Below, piece after piece: positions 34,601-46,440 of a DNA stretch of 64,000 bases. Origin of the DNA: Parastagonospora avenae f. sp. tritici 18332-5. Lineage: Eukaryota > Ascomycota > Dothideomycetes > Pleosporales > Phaeosphaeriaceae. Within the stretch, counting starts at the first letter, position 1, and each line of letters opens with the position of its first letter. The notes under the pieces are model-generated. The model worked only from the letters and a program-made list of their open reading frames with translations, was not told the origin of the DNA and did not search any database. The stretch is taken from NCBI GenBank assembly GCA_022559985.1, contig JAFJTR010000001.1, positions 992,001 through 1,056,000 of the forward strand, written 5' to 3'. Made by a program: the position numbers and the translations under genes.

Positions 34601-36668
34601 CGAATCTTCACGCGACACGGAACGCATCTGCTGTACCACAATCTGAATGTATGCTGTACGTCATCTTAGATTGCGGTGTCCCTCGTGATCCCTCAGATCA
34701 GACTGTGCTTGCGCAACCCTCAGTCTCGATCTCCGGTCTATAATCTCCCTGCAGCTCTGTTAAGCGTTGGGTACCACGAAGAGCTCAGTTTCGAAATATT
34801 ATCGCGAAACAAGGTCGGGGTGGGAAGTACTACATCGGGACGCGTCTATTCCTTCTCTGCTCTATCCCACGTGCTTGCCGAATAAAAAGGAAAGCTCAAC
34901 GTCCAACTGGGTCGAAAAACCAACCTCATCGGACGGTAATAACGGCACTCTTTATGAATCGTTCCTCCAATACAACAGCTCGAGCATGCCACGCAACATG
35001 GCGCGATGCTGTACCACAACGTTTCTGACCTCACCTTGCTCTTTCTTACCGTCTAATTTCAGAACGCGCTCTTGGCTCATAGCTGACTTCTAGCTTGTGA
35101 TACCATCCATTTCGTGATCAAGCTCCTTACCGACCGAGTACGGCACAGTCTGCACACTTCCAGGTGTATCCTCTTACCGCTGTACTGTATCCCTGACGCA
35201 CAAAAAGACTGAAATATCACATTGACTTACAAAATATCAATCTTCCAGTCGTCTAGTCCCACGTCAGCAGCCGTGAGGACCAACGGTTTCCGGGCTCGTC
35301 CCGAGGTGGACAACACTCCATTCCCGACTGCTTACGCTGCACGTAAGAGGCTAAGTCGAGCATGCAGCCTCGCAGCATCGAATCGGCCTCGCACAATGAG
35401 ATCTAAATGTGGATACAGCGCCGTACATACATGCGACCCCGAATTCTCGACTCCAGGCGAGCCGCCAGACAATGCACTTCGGACCGAGAAAAGTCCTCAA
35501 TTATCGTGGGCAGTGAACAGCTCAGCCTCGCACTGCCCGACAGCTCAAGGATTCATTTTTACACCGCTATAGCACGAATGCATGAAAGCACTTTATCTGT
35601 CTGCATGTTCTTGAATCCGCGCATGCATGCATGTCATGTCATGTAGGTACACGTTCGCAAAAGTCCCCACATGGCTTTAAACCACGTCACCCACCAATCC
35701 CAAAACCGAATAAATAAACAATAAACAGAAAATACACAATAAACAATAAGCACCGAAAAGATCTGACCAATCTGGCGCGTTTGTGGTGGCTTTTTACCTT
35801 TCGGCAACTCGTCGTCCCAGTCCCATTTCTTCTTCTTTTTTTCCTTGCACCCTCGCGAAGCCGCTCGAACTCCCCCCGCCCCACGCAGAGCGCAAAAAGA
35901 AAATTACAACTTTCTTCTCTCTTTTTTCTCTTGAACCCGACATTCAACAAATGCACTCATCACGAATCGCCTAGTTGTAATCGATAACCACTAGTCTGCA
36001 TACACTTGCGCACCTAACGAGCAAGAAACGTGGTCGAGCGCTGCTGACCGCCACTTTATGCATGCATGCAACGTCGCGCGTCGAGCCGAGGCCTTGCGGT
36101 GAAGAAATACACATGGAGCAGGTAGCGATGTTTGTTGACTCTGTGCCGTCGCCCGTTTGTGCGGTGAAGATGGGACGGGGAGGGGGATTTGGTTCCGGTG
36201 AGGGAGCGGGGATGCGGGAGGGTTGGCTGGGATGGGGCTAGGGTGTGTTTCCTTTTAGGTGGGTGGGAGGGTGAACGTGATCTTCTCTGATAGCTTGAAG
36301 AGGAACCCAAGGGTCTTGGGGTCGCGATCGAGGCCTAGGGGTGCTGTGTATAGCTTCAGGCTAGTGCATGGAATGCGTGTTGTTGTAAGCCTCATCGCTT
36401 TCCATCGCGGTTGATCCAAGGTTGGATGAGTGTCTGGGATCTGTTCGTGATGATCATGCTCATGACTTCCCATAGCCCATAGATGTCTCCAAATCTGTGG
36501 TCTATTCGCTTCCGTCACACTCAAGGACGAACATGTTGCTGCCGTGACAAGATACTAGAAAGTGGGTTTGAGACATCAGTCTCTCGTCTAGTTAAGAACC
36601 TCGAATATCTCCAAAAGGACCTTCCATTCCCGAAAATATATATGCTGCAGACTTAATCTCGACCTCAC
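31661..36668. other. 5-kb gene-poor region upstream of the IME2-type kinase
   Basis: No frame here has a recognisable domain; the longest is 190 codons at 33536-34108, Arg- and Ser-rich and without family likeness. From about 31860 to 32560 the plus strand is strongly rich in G over C, with runs such as GGAGGGGGAGGGGGAG. A (TG)8 run lies at 33025-33040. At 35711-35750 the motif AATAAACAATAAAC repeats, and ATGCATGCATGC runs occur near 35625 and 36059. It may hold a long 5' leader, regulatory DNA or a noncoding RNA for the kinase. Confidence 0.5.
33025..33040 (+). repeat. (TG)8 microsatellite
   Basis: Eight uninterrupted TG units inside the gene-poor region upstream of the kinase gene. Confidence 0.9.
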
Positions 36669-39600
36669 TCACTCCTCATCCAACCCAAACTCCTCCCCCA
36701 CTAAATCCATCAACTCCATCACACACTCAAACACCTCCGAATCTTGTCTAGCCACCCTCGACGCCTTGTTCAGCAACGGATACAGCCTATGCAAATGCTT
36801 CTTGTGCTTCGACCTAACTCCCGGCGCATCAGGAATAGCCTGGGGTTCGCTTTCCAACTTGGCCAATTCTCTGAGCACAAACAATAGTTCGCGCCTCTCA
36901 TGTTCGGGCATTGGCATGCGGCCGCGTATAGGCTGGTCCGCGATGTAAGTCCTCAGTGGCAGCGCAGTGCGCAGGATGAGATATGGCGAAGCTGCTTGGG
37001 CGAGCTTGATGCGTTGCGCGGAGCCGTCGTGGACGGATACGAGGTTGAGGAGCTCGGTGAGGCAGGTGTAGCTCATGTTCATGCGCCAAGTTGCTTCAAG
37101 ATCAGCTGTTTGGCCGTGGCGGACCTTGTAGAGGTAGTCTAGTGGCGCTTGGACGAGATCGGGCAGCTCGCCTGGGAGTGGGGTGTGGATTAGAGAGATG
37201 CAGAAGAGGTTGCGTGTGTATGTGCGCCGAAGGGCGTCCGGAAGAGATGGAGAACCGAGAGATAAGGTGATCAGATCTCGAAGCTGGATGTACAATTCGA
37301 TGTCGAACGTCTCATCCTTCTCTAACGTTGGTGGTATGCTGTCAGGTGACGCGAACTCAGCTCGTGTGATGTCGTGTGAGAGGGTCACTATAGTCGTCCA
37401 TGTCTCTTTGAGGGACGAGTTTGTCTCGCCATGGCTTTCGAGCATTGGTAGAGCTGGTTTCAGGATTGCAATTGCCGTATTAGTCGCTTTTTGCCACAGC
37501 GTAGGAGCCTTTCCCTCGCGCTGCCAAGTGTACTTTTCGTGTACTGATTTAGCCAGGCTTTGAAGTGCCAGCAAGAAAGAACCATCTGTAAAGATCACCT
37601 CCTGATCTATGTGCTTCACGATAGTGTTTTGAAGAAGCCTCATTGCAGCCTTTGCGATCGCTACAAAGGTTGGGCCACGCTTTTTCGGGTCTTTTGCGTA
37701 TGCTGCGTATGGAAGTGTTATCAACCGACTCAGTAGGCCGATCAAACATGAGGGCAAGCTAGAGTTTTCAGTTTCGATCATCGAAAAGCATTCAATGACT
37801 CGGACTTGGAGAGGGGTCATGCTGTCTGTATCAGAAGAGTAAGCAACCTCATCTGAGCCCACGACACATGCCTCGAGATTGGCCAGCATTGCTGGTAGCT
37901 GTCCATCAAGCGACCGTCCTGCAAGTCGGTATATATGCTTGAATGCGTCCGCGTATCCTACGAAAGCATCTTGATTGTTTGCTTGTTCGGAGATCCATGC
38001 TTCGTGATGATCGAAATAGCTCTTCCAGATGTCGGCAGTTTTCAATACCGGTGGCATACCTAGCACCCCCACATCATCGACATGCGACAAGACTTCAGCC
38101 ACCGTCTCAAAAACTGATAGCCCAAGTGCGTGCGAGTTACAGTCAAAGTACTGTTGAAGATAGTCAAGTAGCTCTGACCATGCTCTGCCGAACTGGCTTG
38201 GATCCAGTTTATCCATGTAAGCTGTGTATAGAACGCTGACAGTGTGAAGAACAGTTTTGGTTGTGTCATTCCACCCTGCGAGGTCTTTGCTTTCCTGTGT
38301 GCGCACTCCCAAACGGCGGTGGACAGCTATGTTGGCTTCAATCATGTCGAATAGAACTATGCGAAGGCACAGCATCCATACCTCTGACGAAAGCTGTTCG
38401 GCATAGCTTTCGAAGATCCTCTGTATCGTTTGAGTCGCAGAGTTACGGACCTCGGTGCGCGCATCCTCAGTGATAGATGACAGGTTCAATAGTAGTCGTA
38501 GCCAAAGTGCTGGTATCAACCCATCCTGTGAGTGAGATGCAAGCGTAGCTCGAACGTTCTCAAGATTCTGGTCTTCGCCAAGTATTCCGAGAAGGGTCGA
38601 AAGATCGTTTCGTGGTTGCAAGAAGTCTGAGACATTCCAGCAGAAAGTGATAGCCTGTTCATCTGTCAGCCTGTACTAATGTTGATTGCGCATTAGCTTA
38701 CGGTCAATGACATATTCAAGTCCTCTTGCTGGCAACTGAACCTGAACAGAAGTTCCAGAAGTGTCACAAGGCAAGCATCAGGTACAGCGGACATGAAGTC
38801 GGAGCAGACCAGATGCACCGTCGCGAATGCTGACCGAGCAAGAGATCTTGAAATGACCTCCACACTGTGTCGATTTTGGTCACTATTGTCTGTACTGACG
38901 TCTGCCATATCGGTGTGCCTATCCAAGAACACACTCATCAAGCTCTCGAATACAGCTCCCCAGCCAGCAACGAGTGATTCACCGCACTGCTCGATCACAT
39001 TCTTGAGCGCTTCCAGGGTGATCTGATGCACTCGCACGTCAGTGTCACTTGACATCTCGCTGTCCACAGAAGCTGGGTGCAGGGCTGAAATTTGCCGTTG
39101 CAATGCGAACAAGATCCGGGCCTGTATATCTTCGCGGTGCTCATCGGACGTGGAGAACTCTGCAATCTCCTTGACAGTTCGTGAAAGGATGTCCGCGGCA
39201 AGAAGCCTGGTTGATGCTGCGTTGCGGCCATCTGTTGAGAATCGCACGACCTGCGTAACGAAAATGTCCCATCCACTTTCTGCTGGATCAAATTGCGACA
39301 GCCTGGCTTCGTTCAAAGCCGCAAGCTCGCCTATCTTGTTCAGCGCAAATGCCGAATCACGCGAGTTGGAGTCGGTGTTCAACGAAATGCCAGAAATATT
39401 TCCTAGCCGTCGTTGTTGTAAAATTTGCGGTCTGCCATTTGTTGTCGGAGTTTTCTGATCACCGTCGGACACAGAGCCCTGGTTGAGTAATGCGCACAGA
39501 GCCTTCAGTAGATCTATAAACGACTCGTTGGGATAGTCTACCGTGCTCTCGAAGAGACGTCGCGCAGCAGCTTGTACGGCTGACGTTTCCGCCTCCATCT

Positions 39601-41855
39601 TGTCCGCGGCACCCTCGGGATCTGTCCGACTGGCGAATCCGCCCGTCACGCGACTATTTTGATTCGAGAGTGACATGACCAAGTCCGCAATCTGTAGAGT
39701 CTCAAAGACAATAGACCACGCTGAATGTAAAGTCGGGCCAAGTGCGATGGCTAAATTAAGCAATGCTCTCAGACAGAGGAGATTACGTGCGCCTAAAGAG
39801 GGTACAGAGACGTCATGCGACTGTCCTCGATTCTTCTCAAGTGACGCTGACGAAGATTGGCTTGCCAGACTGTCGACACTAAGTAAACCTTTCGCGTTTT
39901 GAAAGATGCTGTTCTTTTCGGCTGTTACCGATCTGGGAGACGCGACGCTCGTAAGCATCAGATTTGAAGGTACTGCTGCTTTACCTAATGTTGTCAGGAA
40001 GGCGTCTCGAGGTGTTGACAGCCTAAGGAGACCGGAGACTTGTGTAAACTTCTGGACGGCCCGAACCAACGCGCGGTAGTACTCAGTGTCGAGTGCGGCG
40101 TTCAAAAAAGTGGAACATGTCGCAAGGACAGCAGGCCAACACTCTGTCACCAGCGTCGATGATGTTTGTATGTAAGTATACGCCGCGTGGTCCGTAAGAT
40201 CCAGGGGATTGACTGGTACTGTCTTTTTGCGGAAGGACTGTGTTCGTGAGAGGCGTCGGATGCTCGATTCTGGAGAAGCGGTTCTCACATCAGACTCGAT
40301 TGGTTCTTCGGTCCTCTTCTTCCGAATTTTACCCTCATGATGCACAGTCAAGGGCAGGACGAACTTTGCAAGACTCTCCGAAATGTTGGTGATGCATGTA
40401 AGGACTAGGCTGTAAACATACGTATCAGGCAGCGCTGGAGGCTCTGATTTATCAAGATGCTCTATGCATGGAGTCTTTAGAGAGCTCCACTGCGAGCTGA
40501 TTCCGAGTGGTCGCACGTTGCTGTTACTATCTGTGGCGGTACCACCAATCACACCAGCAATAGCGCCGGCTTCAGCCACTGCTTGATCCGAAGTCTCACC
40601 AATTTGCGTAGGTACTGAAGACTGCTGGCCGAGTCCAATGAGTGTAGGCTTTTCGACGGCAAGCCGGACAAAGGACGCGAGATTATCTCCGAATATCGGT
40701 TTCTTTCCCTCTGTCGCATCGAACAAGCTGTAGATCGACAAGAGTAATCTTGAATCGGCATAAATGCCACGAAAGAACTCCAAGCATAAAGCCCTTTTCC
40801 AGAGCTGCGATGCCTCGGGATCAAGCATGTGATTCAATAGCCCAAGTGCTATCTCGCACTCAGAAGGGAGGATGTTCAAGTGGTTGCGAATAACCAAGTT
40901 CAAGATACGCACGATGCGTACGGTGACGGGAAATGAAAGGCGATCTGAGAGTGATCGTATGATGAGAGGCATCAATAGAGTTCGTACAATGTGTACTTGC
41001 TCTATGTGATCAGTCATAATTGTGCCATGGTTTGCCAAGATGGCTTCGATGAGTTCCAGTATGGATGCTGGCGCAATAGGAGAGAGACGCATGTACAGCG
41101 GCTTTTCGCCTACTATCAAGAGGACCAGATCGTTGAAAAGCTACTCTATTAGTGCCGTCATTCATCATATGCGAGATATACGAATGTTTACCTTGTAAGC
41201 ATCATTTGCCGCAGGCCTGACTGGCACAAGGCCATCGTCACCCTTTACTTCGGTTACGATGGGAACCTCAAGTGCTCGCTCTAAAGGGATAGTCAGCGTA
41301 TGCTGTTACAAACCGGAGCTTGAACGGACCATCTTCTGTTGCTACTCTGTCGAATACAGTGATTACAAGCTGCTGTAACGTTGCAGCTGCAGTATTACTA
41401 ACAGCAGAGTTCTTCGCATTTTGTAGGCCGGAACATATCTGCAGAACAGTCGACAACAAGTCGCCGCGTACCTCGGAAGTATAGTTCTGGAGCAAAGAAG
41501 GCAGGGCCTGGAGGATCTTCAGCTGCACGTCGTGGCTAGATGAAACAGACTCCTTGAACGCATCAAGGACTTCATTCAGTCGTTCCTTCGGTAGTGCTCG
41601 AGAGACGCTGAGTCTCTGAAGACACGATATTCCCGTTGCGGCAAGTTTGGCATTGTGAGTGCTGCAGGCAACAAGGAATGGTGAGACAAAATGCGGGCGT
41701 CTTGAAAGGTCTGCTCCCAACTGAGCTTCTGAAGTGTTCGGAAGTGACTTAAGATCCTGTAGAGACTTTTCTGCTGCATTCCGTAGCTCGCTGTGCTTGC
41801 GCTTCGATTCCTGAATTAGATTGCCCAACTCAGCCGCTAGTATCTGTGCTGTCAT
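36669..41855 (-). CDS. MON2: Mon2, endosome/Golgi trafficking protein
   Basis: Four exons on the minus strand, 41855-41330, 41280-41192, 41140-38702 and 38654-36669, give 1679 aa. It is an alpha-helical HEAT/Armadillo-like protein related to the large Sec7 ARF-GEFs but lacking a Sec7 domain. The N-terminus (LAAELGNLIQESKRKHSELRNAAEKSL), LVLLIVGEKPLYMRL, SLTAITFCWNVSDFL and the C-terminal LYKVRHG region match Mon2. Mon2 works with the flippase regulator Dop1 at the late Golgi and endosomes and affects retrograde traffic. At intron 3 the in-phase acceptor is the second of two nearby AGs (after GATGAACAG). Length is normal for the family. It diverges from MMS2. Confidence 0.93.
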
Positions 41856-42264
41856 TGTTGGGAGCCCAGCCTGATCATCAGATTACACTCCATGGGTCCC
41901 GGCTCTTGTGCAGTTTAGAAAATCGGAAGTGTGTTGTTATGCTGATCGGAGGTAATGGTCACGTTGCTACAAGACCCTTGCACGCCTTGCCCCGTCGCTA
42001 GCGCGCCTACCTGGGCGGGAGCTCCCCACCACCGGTACTACTAGCCGTCGCATGCTCTCAAGTGTTTGCATTGAATCCTGTCATCTTCACTGCTTTCTGA
42101 GCTTCTGATTACTCAACCTTCGGATCCATTATCAACCATAGATTCTGACAACGCACACGTAAACGAGCAGCACTGCTGCCCATCCGATAGCGGGGTTCAC
42201 GTCCGGCCTACCTCTCTCACGCGTCACACCACCTCACCTCCCCCCTTACATCACCTTTGCGACA
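41856..42264. promoter_or_regulatory. Bidirectional promoter between MON2 and MMS2
   Basis: The two genes diverge from a 409-bp stretch. The side near MMS2 is rich in C with CACC runs just before the ATG. No coding sequence is seen. Confidence 0.5.
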
Positions 42265-42883
42265 ATGGGCGCCAAAGTTCCCCGAAACTTCCGTCTGCTC
42301 GAGGAGCTGGAGAAGGGCGAGAAGGGTCTTGGTGCTGGTATGGCAACAAGAACAACCATTATGGCTGCACGTCGGAACTAAGCATGAATAGAGGCATGCT
42401 CGTATGGTCTTGACAACGGAGATGATCTTCTCATGTCAGACTGGAACGGCACAATTCTTGGACCACCACACGTATGCAGTCCGTCCAAGTCCACACAAGG
42501 CACCTGCTAACACCATGTTCAGAGTGTACACGAGAACCGCATCTACAGTGTCAAGATCCACTGTGGCCCAAGCTACCCTGATGTCCCTCCACAGATATCC
42601 TTCACATCCAAGATCAACCTACCATGTGTAAATGCGCAGAACGGAGAGGTATTCAGCATGATGAGGGGCAGATGGCAAATACTAACACGCACAGGTCGAT
42701 GCGACTAAGCTGCCGTGCTTAGCCCAGTGGAAGCGAGACTTCACCATGGAGACCATACTCATAGAGCTTCGAAGGTAGGAATATACCATGTACGAGAAGG
42801 GTTCACGAACTAATAATGGCAGGTATATGGCACTTCCCAACAACAAGAAGCTCCCGCAACCGCCCGAAGGTACCACGTTCTAG
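42265..42883 (+). CDS. MMS2: Ubiquitin-conjugating enzyme variant Mms2
   Basis: Five exons, 42265-42337, 42392-42471, 42523-42648, 42695-42774 and 42823-42883, give 139 aa, the family length. The protein reads VPRNFRLLEELEKGEKG, then YGLDNGDD, DWNGTILGPP, YPDVPPQISFTSKINL and ends PPEGTTF. It is a UEV fold: the usual catalytic cysteine region of E2 enzymes is replaced. Mms2 pairs with Ubc13 to make Lys63-linked ubiquitin chains in error-free DNA damage tolerance. All four introns are about 50 nt, and none of the exons is long enough to stand out alone. Confidence 0.95.
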
Positions 42884-43265
42884 GCTGGCTAACAAGTCGA
42901 GAGAGGAACGTGGGAGGTGCAATGAGTTTCAGAAGAGTGAGTACGACTACGGATGTTATGGCACGTATGATTAGCGTGGGGTTGGAGTTCTAGGGCACCA
43001 AGTCAGGTACAAGACAAACGCAAGAATGGAAACAACATCTCTACATGCGATAGGCTTTCCATTTACATGCACATGCTGTAATATTGATGTTATATTCATG
43101 ACGAAATACTGTCAAGCAGACCCACAAGCTCCAGCAGGTTTGACCTCTTCTTACCTGGAGACTGGAAGTTGCACATGTGGTTGGTAGTACACACGTGATC
43201 CTGCGACAACCTCGAAATATTTCGTGTTGATTGAACCCTCCAGCGACACCACGAGCGACCCATGC
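42884..43265. other. Intergenic region between MMS2 and the LYR-motif gene
   Basis: 3' end of MMS2 and promoter of the LYR gene. A minus-strand frame of 184 codons (43041-43595) overlaps the LYR gene exons and is taken as a shadow. Confidence 0.45.
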
Positions 43266-44233
43266 ATGCCCCGCTTTCTTCAACCTAAACAGTCCACGCA
43301 ACATCGTGTAGCAGGTGAGATTTCCTTGTGTGCTGTGCTTCTTAGCCGCTAATATCCTGCAGCAATTGCCCTGTACAGAGCTCTGCTGTCGCGATGTTCC
43401 TCCGCACCACTGCCCGATGACGATCGCGTCTCTCTGCGCAATGCTATCCGTAACAAATTTCGCCGAAACAGAAATTTGCAAAGTTCGTACTTGCTGGGAC
43501 TGAGCTACAAGGCTGGGTACGAGGTACTTGGAAACACACTGCTGCTTCCATGCGCACCAACTGACTGGCTTAGACACTCGACCACCTCGATGCATCGTCC
43601 AACGGCAACAGTGCGAGCTTGAGTATCCTGGAGCAATTAGTCACTCAGCTCTCTAAGACCATCACTCGTACACCGCGGCCAAGAGTGTCCGCAGCACCAA
43701 TATCACCACCGAAAGAAAGACTCGGCTGTCTCCCACCCGAACGCGCTGTTCTCAATGTACGCCCATATGCAAAGACCTCTGGTCCCCGTCGGGTCCCCGT
43801 CATTGCTACCGCAAACGGCGTTCCCTTCTTGCGCCTCACGAAACCCCAGCCGCCCGCCCTCTCCCGAATGCTACGCCAGCGCCTTACGAGCAAAATGAAC
43901 CTCTTCAACATGAAGGTCACGTTAGGCAATTGGTGGTTGCCAATGGCACAACAGGAAGATGAATGGGACGTATTGGTCAATTTACGCGCGGGCAGAAATG
44001 TAGACGCTGAAGACGAAAATGTGCGATGGGTTGATGCGATTAAGATGAGTGAGAGGGAGAACCAGGCCGCATATGAAAAGGACCTAGCCAAGGACAGGGG
44101 ATATATCAGGAAGATGCAGAGGATCGTGGATTTAGAGACGAAACTTGCGCTGGAGGAGGGGCAAACCATCATAAGGGGTCGGAAGAAGCGACCGATTAGA
44201 GTCGTAAAACCACCCAAGCCAAGAAGTCAATGA
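43266..44233 (+). CDS. LYR-motif (Complex1_LYR-like) mitochondrial protein
   Basis: Three exons, 43266-43314, 43363-43523 and 43574-44233, give 289 aa. Exon 1 starts MPRFLQPKQSTQHRVA; joining to exon 2 creates AIALYRALLSRC, a clear LYR tripeptide followed by the basic RNAIRNKFRRNRNL helix typical of the LYR fold. LYR proteins act in mitochondria with acyl carrier protein and the Fe-S cluster chaperone system or in assembly of respiratory complexes. The long C-terminal extension (exon 3, with VPFLRLTKPQPPALSRML and a very basic end) is unlike the small LYR proteins and belongs to a fungal subfamily of unknown client. The large open exon alone has no good ATG, and the two short upstream exons explain this. 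Confidence 0.83.
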
Positions 44234-44300
44234 CCGACCTCATGGGTTATCAAAATCCATATGCATTGGGTATATCCGATCCTATAAATTCTACATCCTC

Positions 44301-45097
44301 TCATGAGGCTATCTTGAGCTTCTCAATGTCCACCACATCCTCCTCGTCCTCATCATCATCGTCCATCTTTCCAACTAGGCCCTTCTCCCAAAGTTCTCTA
44401 CCCGTCATCTTCTTCTCCTCCTTCTTCACCCTCGACTTCTTATCCTCGGCCTCCTTCTCCTCTATCGCTCTCCTCTCCATCTCCTCCTGCTCTCCGTAAA
44501 ACCTCTCTCGCCAAGCCAAAAAGCTCTCCCGTGTAACCGCCTCGCCCTGGAACTTCTTGTTTTCCTCTTCCTCCAACTTCGCGGCCTCAATGTCTGCTAA
44601 CGCCTGCTTGGCGTTTTGGCGCTCGGTGATGAGCAGCTCTGCGCTGTCCTTCAAGACGGTCACTAGGGTGAAGACCATGGCCATGCCGAGATTTTCTTCG
44701 ATGGTTTCGGTGAGTGAGGAGAGGAGGCGGGACTTGTCTTCTTGGATGTCGAGGTAGATGTGCTTGGGCGCATTGGGCGGTTGTGTTATGTCGAGCCGTG
44801 GCGCTTCGTCGGGGTAGTTTGGCGGGTATTGGACGTTGAGGATGATTGTCGCTATACATGGTGAGCTGTGATATGGTAGAAGAAACGTGTGCGCATACGT
44901 TCTTCCTCCTCGGTCTCGTCGTCTTCGTGTCGGCCATCGTCGAGCTTTATTGCTATTCGGAACTCGGTCTCGGAAACATCTTCAGGTTCTATCAGTCATG
45001 AAGGCGATGAGTAGATACGACAGTGCTTGCCTGTGATCTCCTCTGGAAAGATAGACTCAAGGACTTCCCTCTCTTCCTGTTGATCTTCGACACCCAT
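44301..45097 (-). CDS. GIR2: RWD-domain protein Gir2 (RWDD1/DFRP2 family)
   Basis: Three exons on the minus strand, 45097-45031, 44988-44899 and 44851-44301, give 235 aa. The RWD domain starts MGVEDQQEEREVLESIFPEE and includes ILNVQYPPNYPDEAPRL. The C-terminal DFRP part has the diagnostic KKMTGRELWEKGL and an acidic end. Gir2 binds the GTPase Rbg2 and Gcn1 and dampens Gcn2 activation in amino-acid starvation. Intron 1 (44989-45030, 42 nt) has a GC donor, reading AG followed by GCAAGC, and no GT donor nearby would keep the frame. The gene is divergent from ACL4 and convergent with the LYR gene (67-bp gap). Confidence 0.92.
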
Positions 45098-45306
45098 TGC
45101 GACTGCTGGACTCTGAAAAACAAAGCTATGATGCTGAGGCTGCTGGTTCTGGCGGGGAAGTCGCGAACGCGCCCCACGTCAGTGCTCGGACCACTGAGAT
45201 TTTGAGATCTGGGAAATTTTTGGACAAACTTGTTCGAGACACACAACAACCCGGAATCAAACTCAGCTATAGCGCTTAGGGTCGCATACTTGAACCAACA
45301 TCAGAC
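45098..45306. promoter_or_regulatory. Short bidirectional promoter shared by GIR2 and ACL4
   Basis: Only 209 bp separate the two start codons, so the genes must share core promoter sequence. Both encode translation-linked proteins. No TATA box is evident. Confidence 0.6.
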
Positions 45307-46440
45307 ATGGCAAAGACAAAGCCTCAAGACAAGAAGTCGAAGAAGAGCGGGAAGAATGGCACATCATCGAAACCAAAGACATCACCAGAAGAGTTATTAA
45401 TACAGGCCGCAACTTTACTACAGACCTCACAACCCGAAGAAGCCCTCGTCTCAGTGAAACGAGCGCTCAACCTACTGCAACCGTCATCAACCCCGTCCGC
45501 CGCAGCCCTACCCGCGCTCAACCTCCTCGGCGAGATCAATGTCGAAATGGGCGACCCAGAGAGCGCACGCGAAGCCTTCGAAGCAGCCATAGCGATTGAC
45601 CCACAAGGCACAAACGATGGCGCGGAGAAGTTTCTCTGGATGGCGCAATTGAACGAAGAAGGTGGTGCAGCGAGTGTGAGTTGGTTCGAGAAGGGCGTAG
45701 CCGTGCTCAAGGCAGAAATAGGCGAGCTGGAAGGAAAGCTGGTGAAGAAGGCCGAGGTCACAGAACTGCTGGAAGAGAAGAAACAAAAAGTCGCGAATTC
45801 GTTATGCGGTATCGCAGAAGTCTACATGACAGATCTTTCGTGGGAAGAAGACGCAGAGGCAAGGTGCGAGGCCGCAGTCACAGAGGCCCTGCTGTTTGCT
45901 CCGAGCAATCCCGAACCGCTACAGACTCTGGCTTCGATACGGATATCCCAGTTACGACATGATGATGCGAAAGCGGCGCTGGCAAGGAGTATGGAACTGT
46001 GGAAAGACTTGGACCCCGATGATCCAAAAGTACCGGACTTTTCAACAAGAATTAGCTTGTCTAGGTTGTTGATGGAGGCAGAGTTGGAAGACGAAGCGAT
46101 CGAGGTCCTGGAGAGGCTTATTGGTGAAAATGATGGCAGTGTGGAGGCATGGTATTTGGGTGGCTGGTGTCTGCATCTGCTGTCTGGAAAGCAGAAAGCA
46201 AAGGGAGAGGGGGATGTCGCAACGTCGCTGCTGCGCGCCAGCCGCGACTGGCTTGAGAACTGCCTCAAACTATATACTCTGCTCGAGTATGAGGATGAGC
46301 GACTCAAGGAGCACGCAGACGAGATTTTGAAGGAGCTGAACGACACATTGGGCCCGTCAACGGGCGAGGAGGAGGAAGACTGGGAGGATGCAGGTGAAGA
46401 GGACGACGACGAAGATGATGAAGAGATGGACGGCACTTGA
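45307..46440 (+). CDS. ACL4: TPR chaperone of ribosomal protein Rpl4 (Acl4-like)
   Basis: A single exon codes for 377 aa. It begins with a Lys-rich segment, then tetratricopeptide repeats (for example LINLLGEINVEMGDPESAREAFEAA-like helices at residues 70-110, LSRLLMEAELEDEAIEVLERL) and ends in a strongly acidic tail (EEEEDWEDAGEEDDDEDDEE). Yeast Acl4 has the same layout and length and binds newly made Rpl4 co-translationally until it enters the pre-60S particle. Intronless structure and an acidic tail fit a ribosome-assembly role. It shares a promoter with GIR2. Confidence 0.87.
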   Translation: MAKTKPQDKKSKKSGKNGTSSKPKTSPEELLIQAATLLQTSQPEEALVSVKRALNLLQPSSTPSAAALPALNLLGEINVEMGDPESAREAFEAAIAIDPQGTNDGAEKFLWMAQLNEEGGAASVSWFEKGVAVLKAEIGELEGKLVKKAEVTELLEEKKQKVANSLCGIAEVYMTDLSWEEDAEARCEAAVTEALLFAPSNPEPLQTLASIRISQLRHDDAKAALARSMELWKDLDPDDPKVPDFSTRISLSRLLMEAELEDEAIEVLERLIGENDGSVEAWYLGGWCLHLLSGKQKAKGEGDVATSLLRASRDWLENCLKLYTLLEYEDERLKEHADEILKELNDTLGPSTGEEEEDWEDAGEEDDDEDDEEMDGT

